Source: Physella acuta
Taxonomy: Eukaryota; Mollusca; Gastropoda; Physidae
DNA: 64,000 nt
Direction: 5' to 3'
Assembly: GCF_028476545.1 (NCBI RefSeq)
Contig: NW_026731891.1
Span: forward strand, 436,501-500,500
The notes below the pieces were generated by a model. That model saw only the letters and a program-made list of their open reading frames with translations, did not search any database and had not been told where the DNA came from. Positions within the stretch are counted from its first letter, which is position 1. The number at the start of each line of letters is the position of its first letter. A program made the translations under genes and the position numbers. This document shows, piece after piece, positions 35,148-47,900 of the stretch.

Positions 35148-35561
35148 AATCGTGGTAAAAATGCCAGGTTGAACTAGAATCTAGATATGCTTTCTTAAAC
35201 TGTTTTTAAGAAAAGATTTAGCCCGTATAATAATAAAAAAATGAATTTTTAAAAATCTAATTTAATCTAAATCTGGATTTTTTATATCTAGATCTAGATC
35301 TTATCAATGTTCATATTTAACTGAACTGGTGGCCTATTTATTTTTATTAAAATTAAAAAAAAAAAAAGATCTAGATCTAGAGATGTAGTTTTATTTTCAT
35401 TAGCCTGGCAGCTTGTCGTCCGTGACGAAGACTGTAAACAAGATGGAGAATTATTAATTAAAAAGCAGGTAAAAAGTCAAATGTGCTTCAAGTGCTTGTT
35501 TTAATCAAATTTAAAACCAGTAGGCTAAGCAAGAAATGAGCTGATTCTTCTTTAATATTAA
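35148..35561. other. Noncoding stretch
   Basis: AT-rich with TAGATCTAGATC words. Near 35405-35467 a GC-richer stretch (CGTGACGAAGACTG) has an acceptor-like and a donor-like edge but no supporting homology. Confidence 0.4.
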
Positions 35562-36875
35562 CCCTCTTAAGACGTAGCTTTTTTTAGAGAGCCGGTGTTA
35601 AGAAGACGGAGCCTACTTTCAAATTTTGCACTTGTACTTGTATCACAAAAAAAATTTGAAAAAAAATAAACTTGCTAATTATTTTACATGCATAAAAATA
35701 TATTATTTGGTAATCTATCATTTTGAGTACGTAAAATCGCCCGCGGCTATTTATGTACGAAAACGTTACCTCATTGTCAAGGCTTTAATAGAAGTATATT
35801 GTCATACTTTTGTGTCAAATATTAGGCCTATAGATAAAAGATAAATGAATAATAAACCTAAATCAATGGCTAAATATATCGATATAGGCCAGAAATTAAC
35901 TTTAAACACTATTAAACAGCAGTGTCTGAGAGCAAGATTTGCTATATAAACAGCAGCCATTTGTAAAATAGAGTGGATTCCCCCTGAATCTGGCGCTAAA
36001 AGCTTATAAAAATAAAACTTAGACAAGATGGCTGCTATAGTAAATAAGCATGGTTGCATCTGTTGGAAACATCGCTAGTCCTCATTTATTGGGGAAAAGT
36101 TTTAATTCAATTGTTTAAAAACAGGTACATAAATGAATCAAGGAAACATTTTTGAATTTTTAAAACATAAATCCTCCTCAAAATGTGAAATAATTATTAA
36201 AATTTAAGGAGTCACCTGTTTTTCACATTACAAATCGCGGGCGATTTTACGTACCCAAAACGATAGATTACCTATTATTTTTTAGGAAATTGAATGAGCT
36301 AATATGATTTTTATAAATCTAATAAAAATCTCAACATATAGGCCTACATAATCATATGTGAGATTTCTGATTTGCATAATTTATGCAAAAAAAAAAATTG
36401 ACTGAACTAAATTACAGTAAATTAAAAAATTTGTATAAAAATACGTTTTTTCTCTCTGTAATGAGTAGGGGCCTAATGCTAATCTAAATAATACACAAAC
36501 ATCTATTTAATAATCTGAATTAGGCCCTAATTTACTGATTATTATTTCTATATTAGAATTTCTAAGTATATTTTTAGTATATTAGTATATTTTGATGACT
36601 GGACTGTTGGACATAAGAAAATTTACGATAGGACTCACGGCACTAAAAAAATCGATAAAAAACAAAAAATTAGGCAGACTTTCAATGAGAGCCGCCATTG
36701 AAGTGCTAGATACGTACTAAAACAGTTAGAAGCAATCTGATTGGCTGATATGATCCTAGAAAGCCAATCGTATAGCTTCTACTATCACGGCTGAGATCCG
36801 GCCGATAGATCGGCCGCCCGTCTTTTTGGCTATAAAACCGGCGGCCGATAGATCGGCCCGGGCGTCTCAAGAGGG
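35562..36875. mobile_element. Nonautonomous piggyBac-like element
   Basis: 1314 bp between two TTAA sites (35558-35561 and 36876-36879), the classic piggyBac target. Termini CCCTCTTAAGACG and, inverted, CCCTCTTGAGACG. A second, longer inverted repeat lies inside: GGTAATCTATCATTTTGAGT with ACGTAAAATCGCCCGCG at about 35709-35745, matched in inverse at about 36234-36275. Near the right end GGCCGATAGATCGGCC is repeated. No transposase seen, so it would depend on an active piggyBac elsewhere. Confidence 0.85.
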
Positions 36876-36879
36876 TTAA

Positions 36880-38566
36880 TGGTAAAACTCCATTTTAGCA
36901 TATTTTATTCTCCGCTTCTCGTTTACCTCCAGTTGAGCGTATTTTATTTTAATAACCGATAACTGAAAGCGAAACACACCACAGACAGAGGCTAGACTTA
37001 GGAAAACACAATTTATTTATTTGTATTGTTAATTGTATTTTTCTTTTAACAAATGAATAAACATGAATAAACAAAGATAATGACTTTGTTTTAGCTTTTG
37101 TTAATTTACTTTTGTCAAAACTTGAGAAAAATCCAAATTTAGAATATTGAATGTGCTATCATTGACATTAGTGACTTAGGACTTAGTCATTTGACTCATT
37201 AGGCCTTAGGCCAGTGTTACCTTTTTCTTTTTAATTTCTGAATCGGAAACCTGACTTTGAAACAGACTGGTGTGTTTGTCTCTTGATATTTTACATTTAA
37301 ACTTTGCATGAAAAACCCTTAGGGCGCCTTAGTAGATTTTCTTATTAAATTCTTTAATTAAAATTTTCTGTCAAACAAACAAAAACAAAATGATCTAGGC
37401 CTATTAACTTCTTAAAATTCAAAACTCTTTTTCGCCATCAAAAAAGGTAAAAAAGTTACGTTGGTTTGTGTTTTCTATTCTTAGCAGTAGCATGATGTCA
37501 TAGCAATTATAACAACATTGGGTATTTTAGTTACCAAAAAAAACCAAAACATCTTGTTAGAAATAAAACTTTATATTCATTATGTTTATTAAGGAAATAT
37601 CAGACATATTTATTATAAATTCTACGTACAATGTACAATTTAAGACATTAGGCCTTCCATGATGAATTGAACAATCAATACCCATGAAGATGATAATAAA
37701 ATTAATATCCAAAACTAAAAATAGATCTGACAGAGATCTAGTCCTTCTAACTGTAAAGACAATACAGTATTAGGTAAGATGATAAATCAACTTTTTTTTT
37801 TAAACTTTAAAATAAATACTCTATAATTATTTTTCTCTTCTGTGGTAGCATTAGGTTAGGCAAATTTTTTAATTTTTTTTTTACCAGCTATGCGTAGTAA
37901 ATCTATAGTCCTGTAAGTGTAAGCTTGCGTGAACTTAAAATGACCCTAAGTATGCCTGTTTTACAATTTGCTTGGTTTATGAGGGGAGGGGTAGGATTGC
38001 CCACCGACGATCTCTAACAGCCACCGTTAATGCTGTGACATATGCTATGATAGGCCTGCTGAACTCACTGTGAACCCTCGACCGTGTTAACATTTTTCTC
38101 CCGCAGACAAGAAAATGTAAGCAGTCGATCTCGCAAGAGACGATGTTTGGAAAATCTTGAATAATAATTTTATAAAATATTATTTCGATCAAAAAAAAAA
38201 AAAAAAAAAAATAAAACCACTCGTGGCCTTTCCTATGTGAAAAAATAAAATAAAGCACATCTGATTTGGATTGGAACTCTAAGATTCTAGGTCACCTATC
38301 GCACCGTTCTGTTTACTCTGCCACACCACGATGTATTGGTAAATAAAATATTAGACATTTTGTATCAAAAGACGGCTAAAAGGAAATAAATATTACTTCA
38401 TTTATTGATATCGTTCTCCATAGTAACTGAGTAACTGCGTAAATTTTACACACAATTCCTATATTTTTAACTAAAACAACAGCATTAACCAGGTTGACCA
38501 AGTCTAAAAATAAAAAAATTGCCATTAGGCGTAATTTGATCTTGCACAAAAAAGGCTCGGAATGAG
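36880..38566. other. Noncoding, upstream of or within INTU
   Basis: AT-rich with scattered AGGCCT words and an A run near 38190. The missing 5' exon of INTU may lie here or further left; I could not identify it. Confidence 0.4.
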
Positions 38567-38866
38567 CACAATCAGGCAGGCTTTATTATAAGAATTTAAA
38601 CATTTTATTTATAGATGAAACACAATCATGCAGGCTTTATTATAAGAATTTAAACATTTTATTTATAGATGAAACACAATCATGCAGGCTTTATTATAAG
38701 AATTTAAACATTTTATTTATAGATGAAACACAATCAGGCAGGCTTTATTATAAGAATTTAAACATTTTATTTATAGATGAAACACAATCAGGCAGGCTTT
38801 ATTATAAGAATTTACATTTTATTTATAGATGAAACACAATCAGGCAGGCTTTATTATAAGAATTTA
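38567..38866 (+). repeat. 54-bp minisatellite seeded on the INTU exon acceptor at 38829
   Basis: About 5.5 copies; unit starts (ATGAAACACAATCA) at 38615, 38669, 38723, 38777 and 38829, spacing 54, 54, 54, 52. Each unit carries the acceptor TTTTATTTATAG and the first 37-38 bases of the exon. The last copy is the real exon start. Confidence 0.93.
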
Positions 38867-38925
38867 CGAATGATACTACACAATGGGAGCAATACTATGA
38901 GTGATTCCAGTCATTTAAAAACAAG
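38829..38925 (+). CDS. INTU exon a (N-terminal)
   Basis: Acceptor TTTTATTTATAG, donor ACAAG followed by GTAAAT. 97 nt; one base comes from the previous exon and it ends with two bases of a codon. Reads DETQSGRLYYKNLRMILHNG, matching the human DSVQKNGELFYLE stretch that follows WL. An internal ATG at 38870 is in frame, but the similarity begins before it, so an upstream exon is expected. Confidence 0.75.
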
Positions 38926-41900
38926 GTAAATCACATTCAATTTATTTCAATGTAGGTAATGAACTGAGGTCATATTGCTGGGGTTATGTAAGACAATGAA
39001 AGCTTAGTAGACTTTGTGGGGACAATGGTCTTTTTAAAAAATACTCTAAGAGACAAATGAAAATGTGCTTTGTTATTTTTATGAAACTAGGGGCAAGAGT
39101 GATAGCTACTCTACAGTGGACCATGTCAGTATTAGAGTGGGAGAAAAGGCAGAAAGAAGTCATGACATGAATGGCAGAACTATTCAAGAATCTCACAGCT
39201 CCAGGCACTCAGCTGGGGACCAATATCATTCATACTACCAGGATGTTGACCAAATTATTTCACAACACATCTTGCGACAAAAAACTCAAGAAATACACCT
39301 TGCGTTATCTAGAAAATCACTTGCGTCTTCTCCTGCTAGTATTAACTTCAACTCCAATTTACAAGTATATGGAAGTCTTACTGAAGGAAGAATTAAAAAT
39401 ATCATGTTGGTTCCTGATCATAGATCACTGACAGGAAATGAAAGCTCAGGGGTTGAAATTTGCAGAAAACTTTTTGGACTGATAATATTTGAATACAGCA
39501 ATGGCAAAGCTAAAGGAAATCATATAATTAAAGATCGTAAATTAATTGTTCAGGGTGTTGTTGAAGGCTCACGGTCATATAAATCTGGTAGAATTCACAG
39601 AGGTAAGATACATTGCAAATCTATTTATCTTATAAATCTGGTAGAATTCACAGAGGTAAGATACATTGCAAATCTATCTATCTTATAAATCTGGTAGAAT
39701 CCACAAAGTTAAGTTCCATTGCAAATCAATCGTATAAATCTTGTAGAATCAACAAAATTAAGTTCCATTGCAAATCAATCTATCAATCTTATAAAACTGG
39801 TAATAACCACAAGTTAAGTTCCTTATAAATCTTATATATAGTGCAGAATCCTTTAGTAGTTAGTTAGATCCCTAGCAAAGAATCAGCAGAGATCTGTACT
39901 GCACCTTTTCCCTAGCTCTGCCCTGCACCCTTCTCCTCATCCCACCATGCCTACTTGTCCAATCATCCATGTGTTTGTTCATATACTCTACCTAAAAGGT
40001 ATTGTGTACATGTTACACAGTATGAAGAGGTTGGGTAGTAACATATCCTTAAGTTCTATTGAGTTGTAATGGAGCTAGGTTTTGGGGAATGATCACAATT
40101 TTTTCATACAGGTTTTGTTTCATAATGGTTGGGGATGGTTACAGACATTTCTTTTACAGATTATATAGCATAACAGGCAGTGGATGTTACAAAATGTCAT
40201 ATTTTTGTTTTATAAATTATAATATGTGCACAGTGATTCATTAAAAAAATTTCTAAGAAGATATAGATATATACAAAATAATGAAAAATGTGGAATAATT
40301 AAGTGTAGTGATCAAACCATCAAAGCTATATCTATAAAAGCAAAGCTGGTGATGTTTGGTATGTTTGTTACTCACACTTATTAGATCAGGTACTTGCAGT
40401 TAAGTTGCAGATAAATTGTTCTAGATAAGGTTTGCTGTTCACTCTCTATTTAACGGGACAATTAGAGTCATTTAAATAATCCAGTTTAAAATTACTGAAA
40501 ACTGCCCTAAGTGACTGCATATAAACTCGACATTTTTAAAGTGCTTGAATTAGATCCACCTCTGGTGCTGTAGGCACCTGGAAAAATACCAGATTCTCAG
40601 AAATATCATTTTGAGGGTTTAATAATTGAACGCTTTTACTCGTTAATTTTAGTTATTAAAGGGACGCAACTCTGTCAGGAATTTAAACTTTTAATTTCCC
40701 CTGTTTTTATGACAGCACACAAAAATAAACAAATAAAACATTTGGATAATAGAGAAATTCATTTAAAATTTATACTAAATGGCTTTCAAATAGGTGTGAA
40801 AATGGATGAAAAAAATGTAACATTACTAATTTTATACCTCAATGAGCAGACCCGCGGCGTATCATATGCGTATCATACGCCGCTATTAAGTTGTTTTATT
40901 TTCTACTTTTTAAAACACTATCAGCAGATTGTTAAGGACGATAACCACCCCCCCCCCCCCCCCGTGAAAGCAGCCTCCTCTTAGTTACCTCCCCTAAGTT
41001 TAAAATCGTTTCAAACTAAATTATCTGCCCCCTAATAGCCGTCACTAAACTCGGCTCTGCGATTGTAAACATTTAGTGTGAACCACAGCTCACCAGACCA
41101 TGTGGGGGTGGTAGGGATATGCTTAGAGAGGAAGAGAGGGGGCTGCTAGGCGCGCTTACAGCTTGGTATTTTCTAGGGTATCCAAGAAGAGTATTATATA
41201 TATAGATTGTACTAAAATAAAGGGTTGTAACTGTGTCTCAGATTTCTTTCATCAATTCTTTTATTACTGAATACAAACATAATAACATGTGTCGGGAAAA
41301 ACAAATCCTTTAAAATTTATTCTACACAATTTTCAACTAGGTGTAAAAGTTAAACAGTCTCTAATAACTAGTATTTGAGGAGGTCACTTGCAAAACCTCC
41401 ATTTAAAAAAAAAATAAGTAGCTCCTATAGACTACTTTGTATTATAGTGTTTTAAGTACTAACCTATTTTGTTCAGAAAGATATACCATCGCCTTTCATG
41501 TACATGTTCTAACATATATAAAATTGTATTCCCCCACCACTGTGATCAAACTAACTTATTTCTCTTCACTAAGATGGTCCACTGAGTACATGTTCTAACA
41601 TATATAAAATTGTATTCCCCCACCACTGTGATCAAACTAACTTATTTCTCTTCACTAAGATGGTCCACTGAGTACATGTTCTAACATATATAAAATTGTA
41701 TTCCCCCACCACTGTGATCAAACTAACTTATTTCTCTTCACTAAGATGGTCCACTGAGTACATGTTCTAACATATATAAAATTGTATTCCCCCACCACTG
41801 TGATCAAACTAACTTATTTCTCTTCACTAAGATGGTCCACTGAGTACATGTTCTAACATATATAAAATTGTATTCCCCCACCACTGTGATCAAACTAACT

Positions 41901-44900
41901 TATTTCTCTTCACTAAGATGGTCCACTGAGTACATGTTCTAACATATATAAAATTGTATTCCCCCACCACTGTGATCAAACTAACTTATTTCTCTTCACT
42001 AAGATGGTCCACTGAGTACATGTTCTAACATATATAAAATTGTATTCCCCCACCACTGTGATCAAACTAACTTATTTCTCTTCACTAAGATGGTCCACTG
42101 AGTACATGTTCTAACATATATAAAATTGTATTCCCCCACCACTGTGATCAAAGTAACTTATTTCTCTTCACTAAGATGGTCCACTGAGTACATGTTCTAA
42201 CATATATAAAATTGTATTCCCCCACCACTGTGATCAAACTAACTTATTTCTCTTCACTAAGATGGTCCACTGAGTACATGTTCTAACATATATAAAATTG
42301 TATTCCCCCACCACTGTGATCAAACTAACTTATTTCTCTTCACTAAGATGGTCCACTGAGTACATGTTCTAACATATATAAAATTGTATTCCCCCACCAC
42401 TGTGATCAAACTAACTTATTTCTCTTCACTAAGATGGTCCACTGAGTACATGTTCTAACATATATAAAATTGTATTCCCCCACCACTGTGATCAAACTAA
42501 CTTATTTCTCTTCACTAAGATGGTCCACTGAGTACATGTTCTAACATATATAAAATTGTATTCCCCCACCACTGTGATCAAACTAACTTATTTCTCTTCA
42601 CTAAGATGGTCCACTGAGTACATGTTCTAACATATATAAAATTGTATTCCCCCACCACTGTGATCAAACTAACTTATTTCTCTTCACTAAGATGGTCCAC
42701 TGAGTACATGTTCTAACATATATAAAATTGTATTCCCCCACCACTGTGATCAAACTAACTTATTTCTCTTCACTAAGATGGTCCACTGAGTACATGTTCT
42801 AACATATATAAAATTGTATTCCCCCACCACTGTGATCAAACTAACTTATTTCTCTTCACTAAGATGGTCCACTGAGTTCTCCTCCTCCCCTCCCCATTAC
42901 ATACCCAACCCAAAGCCTGGGCAGCGCAGGGTATGTGATACATACATCACTGCCCTTTACAAATAACTTTCTCCTATGTCAGTACATACTATTTATTAGG
43001 CATACCCTAATAAAGGGCAGATAATCGCAATTTAGAGTTCACAAGCTACTGGTTGTTTTTTTTTTAAGGCAAATATTGTATGTATGATGTATGTGTGGTG
43101 TTGACTTAGTTATGAATGATGTGAATGGAAATCATAAATATGCTACGAATTATTTTAGGAAAAACTGATTTTCTGTTATACTTTTACAATTCCTAGATGC
43201 CAAAAATAGAAAAAATAACTTATAAAGTTAAAATACATTTATTTGATTTATGATAATAGTTTAATGCACTTAAAATAATAAAAATAATTTTAAAAAATGA
43301 TGTTTAGATCTTATACTAAAAGCCAGGTTGCTGGTAAAAACTCTTTACACATTTTAGCCAGACAAAAAAAAAATTGTTTTATTTTTTAGTGCATTAAAGA
43401 TTTATACTTTACGAGCTGACCCGGGACGTAGCATACGCCGCCATCTAGTTGTTTTATTTTCTGCTTATCAGCAATTCATAATTCAACACTACCCCTCCCC
43501 TCCTTGCCTAGTGAAAGCAGCCGTTAACATACAAAGAAAACATCAATCAGAAATTGTTACCTCCCCTTAGTTTCAAATAGTTTAATACTAAATTATCTGC
43601 CCCTAATAGCCGTCACTAACCCGGCTCTACGATTGTAAACATTCATCATGAACCTAAGCTCACCAGATTGGTGGGGGTGGTAGCTATTTGACTGGAGAGC
43701 GGGGGAGTAATGGCGTTCATCTACGTCTTGTCCTGCATGGTCCCCATGAAGAGAATTATATATAAAGATATTTTGGTATTGTTTTCTTGAATACATGTTT
43801 GATGAAGTCATAAAAGTGTTCTTGTTAGTATTTCATCAAACTCAGGTGCAACCTTAATATTTTTTTCTATCAACCCATTCTATCTATTTGTACTTAATTG
43901 TCATCTGTAGGTGACATGTTGATATGTATCAATGATGAGGAGGTCTCTTGGTTCAATTTTACTCACATCTTGACTTCACTACACAAACGTAATGTAAGTC
44001 ACATTACATATCATCTTTAGATGTAATGTAAGTCTTTAGATGTAATGTTAGTCACATTACCTATCAACTTTAGATTAATGTAAGTCTTTAGATGTAATGT
44101 AAGTCTTTAGATGTAATGTAAGTCACATTACCTGTCAACTTTAGATGTAATGTAAGTCTTTAGATTAATGTAAGTCTTTAGATGTAATGTAAGTCTTTAG
44201 ATGTAATGTTATGTCTTATTACCTATCACCTTTAGATGTAATGTAAGACTAGATAGGGATTTCCCATATATATGGGATGCTGTGGGTGATGGTATAGTGT
44301 TTACTAACCTGAAAGTCTGGAGTTTGAGTCCATGGCTAGAGTAGTAGGTATGTTTTGAGTCCACTCAACTCTAATAGGATCCTGACTTACATAAGGGTGG
44401 CTGGGTATTATGCTGACCACACTTTCCCATCATATACTGATGTCACAGCAACAGGTCAACTCTACTTCACTTGCCCCTAAGCCTGCCAGTTCATATCAAT
44501 ATCAGTAGCCCTCTAGCATATGTCATAGTATAAACTAAAGTTATTTGCAATTGTTGGTGACGTCCTTTTATATTTCCCCAAACCTAGTAATTTGAAAACG
44601 TTCTTGTGGGTAAGTGCACATGTTTATAGCACTAGTACTAGATCTAGTACCACATATTTTTCAAGGATGTGATTTTTCCAAAATTTGGCGGATTTTCAAT
44701 CCAAATTTCCCGCTGATGTTTTCAGTTAAATATTTTCTCAAAAAAAAAATTGTAAAAAGTAGATGCATTATTAAAGTCACGTTCTCTGTAGGTAAAAACA
44801 TAACCGATGGATATTTGTAATGATAATAGAAATAGTAGACTGCTATTACTAATTGGAGTCCACTATTTCTAGCATTAATTCCAAAACACTGTTTAAAATA

Positions 44901-47900
44901 GATAGGGTCTACATCTAATTTAAGCTAATCTGGTCTAGATCTATTTCATTTTCCATCACATGAACTAAAGCTGTCAGGCTTAGTGTTAATGTTATTGATA
45001 CCCTGTCCATTTTTAAGAATATAGGTTAAGACATTATCATTAACAAACTGTGCAACTAGATCATTACATTTAAAATTAATTTAGTGTTGGAAAAAAATCT
45101 CTTCCACTTTTGTTAAATTCTAAAAACTAAAAATAATTGTTTATAAGCGAATCAGTAGATTGTAATTAGGAAGGACTTTTATTGTTATTTTAGGGTAACT
45201 AAAACTTGTTTTACTTAAGATTTAAAAAAAAGAACAGATTATATTAAAATTACATCTGCGCTAATCAACTGATGTAAATGCGGCCATACATAAAATTCTT
45301 AATTTTAAGAATGTCCTGGAATCTATTTAAAACTCCTGGAAATCTCCTGGAGTTTGTTTTTGATTTTGGTGCATGAAAATTGAAATTATGCTAAATGTTA
45401 TTTTAAATCTATTCTAATTTAATCTTTTCCTTACTAAGAAATATTTCAAAATCTTATGAACAGTTTAAAGCCTGAATTGTTTCAGTTTAAAAAGTCTATT
45501 ATTTATTGTGTTTTTAATTAATTTTGATTTGGCCTAAATCAACTAATCTTCAATGGCTCTTAGTTTATTAGTAAATAAATTCTTTATGTTTTAGAATTAG
45601 AAGATTTGTCAAGCGTATCCTATTGAAAATTGATTATATCATTGGAACCTAATAGAAATTATAAACATACATCATTAAAGTTCTAGCTGGCAGAAAAAAA
45701 AATAATAATTATAATTATAATGCATTACAATATCAAACGGCAACATCTCTATGGACGCCATTCATTGAAAATTAAAAAAACATTTTTTCCCGTGTTCTTT
45801 AATTAAATGTGTGTTTTTTCATCCAAATATGTTATTAGTTTTAATGTCTTTGAAGACATTTTTTTAAAGGCCTACATTCATTTTAAATTTAAACAACAGT
45901 TTTTTTAAAAAAAAAAGGACTCTACTATTTAAAACTGTACACTTGTTGCAAATTTTCTGATCTCTTGACTGTGACAAATAAACTTAAATGTACAAACTTG
46001 TAAATAGTGGTGAATTTTAGTATAGTAAATGAGTATACTAATCACTTTTAGATGTTTAAAAAACATGAATTGAAAATAGCATCACATCAATTTCTTTTTG
46101 ACAGCAAGTAAAACTAACGTTTGAGTCACCAAAAATTGTGGGCCCTAGATCCAGCTTTCTCCAAGTTCCAGGGGACTTATGCACGGCTGTTGTTGGCAAA
46201 CATTTGTCTGACATTCTAGTTGAGTTATCTTACCACAAATGTGTGCTTATGTATCTTACACAGATAGCAAAGGAAAATGAAACAGATGAAAAGGTAAATA
46301 TCAATGCTTGAAGCCTTTCTTTCAGCTTGTTCAATGGAAAGCTTTCCATTAATAGTAGTACTTGGGTAGAGCAATAATGTGTTACATACAGACGTTTTGC
46401 CTAGCAATGCATACATTACTTTTGAACTTATGTTTTTGCTAATACATAATACATACATATATATAACAGCTACAAAAGAAGTAACAATGTTTTTCTATCA
46501 ATATTTATCATATTATAGTGGTAATATTAAGATGTTTGAAAAACTTGTACTTTAGGAAGACATCCTTTATTGTTTTCCCCACACTGAAGATCAACTATCA
46601 GCTCTGCGGGGACTTTTTGTCACTCTTAGCTCAGCTCTTGTTGATGTTGTTGGCCAGCCTGCAGTAAGGTGAACATTGCTATTGTAGCGTTAGGACAGTC
46701 TCAGGGGTTCAGTTGGGGTCAAGTCACACACCCATCCCATTTGATTCACCATCGCATTTTGCCAGTGTGGACAATAGGCCTATTAGGAATGGTTGGGTGA
46801 ATGGGTATGTGAAACTGGTGGGGTTCAGTGAATGTGCTTATAAAACTGGTGGGGTTCAGTGAATGTGCTTATAAAACTGGTGGGGTTCAGTGAATCTGCT
46901 TATAAAACTGGTGGGGTTCAGTGAATGTGCTTATAAAACTGGTGGGGTTCAGTGAATCTGCTTATAAAACTGGTGGGGTTCAGTGAATGTGCTTATAAAA
47001 CTGGTGGGGTTCAGTGAATGTGCTTATAAAACTGGTGGGGTTCAGTGAATCTGCTTATAAAACTGGTGGGGTTCAGTGAATGTGCTTATAAAACTGGTGG
47101 GGTTCAGTGAATGTACTTATAAAACTGGTGGGGTTCAGTGAATGTGCTTATAAAATTCGTGGGGTTTGGCCCCTCCTAAAAGGTTAAAAACCTCTGCTTT
47201 AGGACATTGATGTTATAGTTTTATAGCACTGGTAAATTGTAGCTTTATGAGACAGGTAAATTGTAGCTTTATGAGACAGGTATAAATTGAAGCTTTATGA
47301 GACAGGTAAATTGTAGCTTTATGGGACTGGTAAATTGTAGCTTTATGGGACAGGTAAATTGTAGCTTTATGAGACAGGTAAATTGTAGCTTTATGAGACA
47401 GGTAAATTGTAGCTTTATGGGACAGGTAAAATGTAGCTTTATGAGACAGTTGTAAATTGTAGCTTTATGGGACAGGTAAATTGTAGCTTTATGGGACAGG
47501 TAAATTGTAGCTTTATGGGACAGGTAAATTGTAGCTTTATGAGACAGTTGTAAATTGTAGCTTTATGAGACAGTTGTAAATTGTAGCTTTATGAGACAGT
47601 TGTAAATTGTAGCTTTATGAGACAGTTGTAAATTGTAGCTTTATGAGACAGTTGTAAATTGTAGCTTTATGAGACAGTTGTAAATTGTAGCTTTATGAGA
47701 CAGGTAAATTGTAGCTTTATGAGACAGGTAAATTGTAGCTTTATGAGACAGATGTAAATTGTAGCTTTATGAGACAGGTAAAAATGTGTAGCTTTATGAG
47801 ACAGGTAAATTGTAGCTTTATGACACAGGTAAATTGTAGCTTTATGAGACAGGTAAAAATGTGTAGCTTTATGAGACAGGTAAATTGTAGCTTTATGAGA

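Noticed and set aside
35405-35473. Upstream INTU exon candidate (QLVVRDEDCKQDGELLIKKQ)
   Set aside because: Has splice-like edges but wrong exit phase for exon a and no similarity to the INTU N-terminus.
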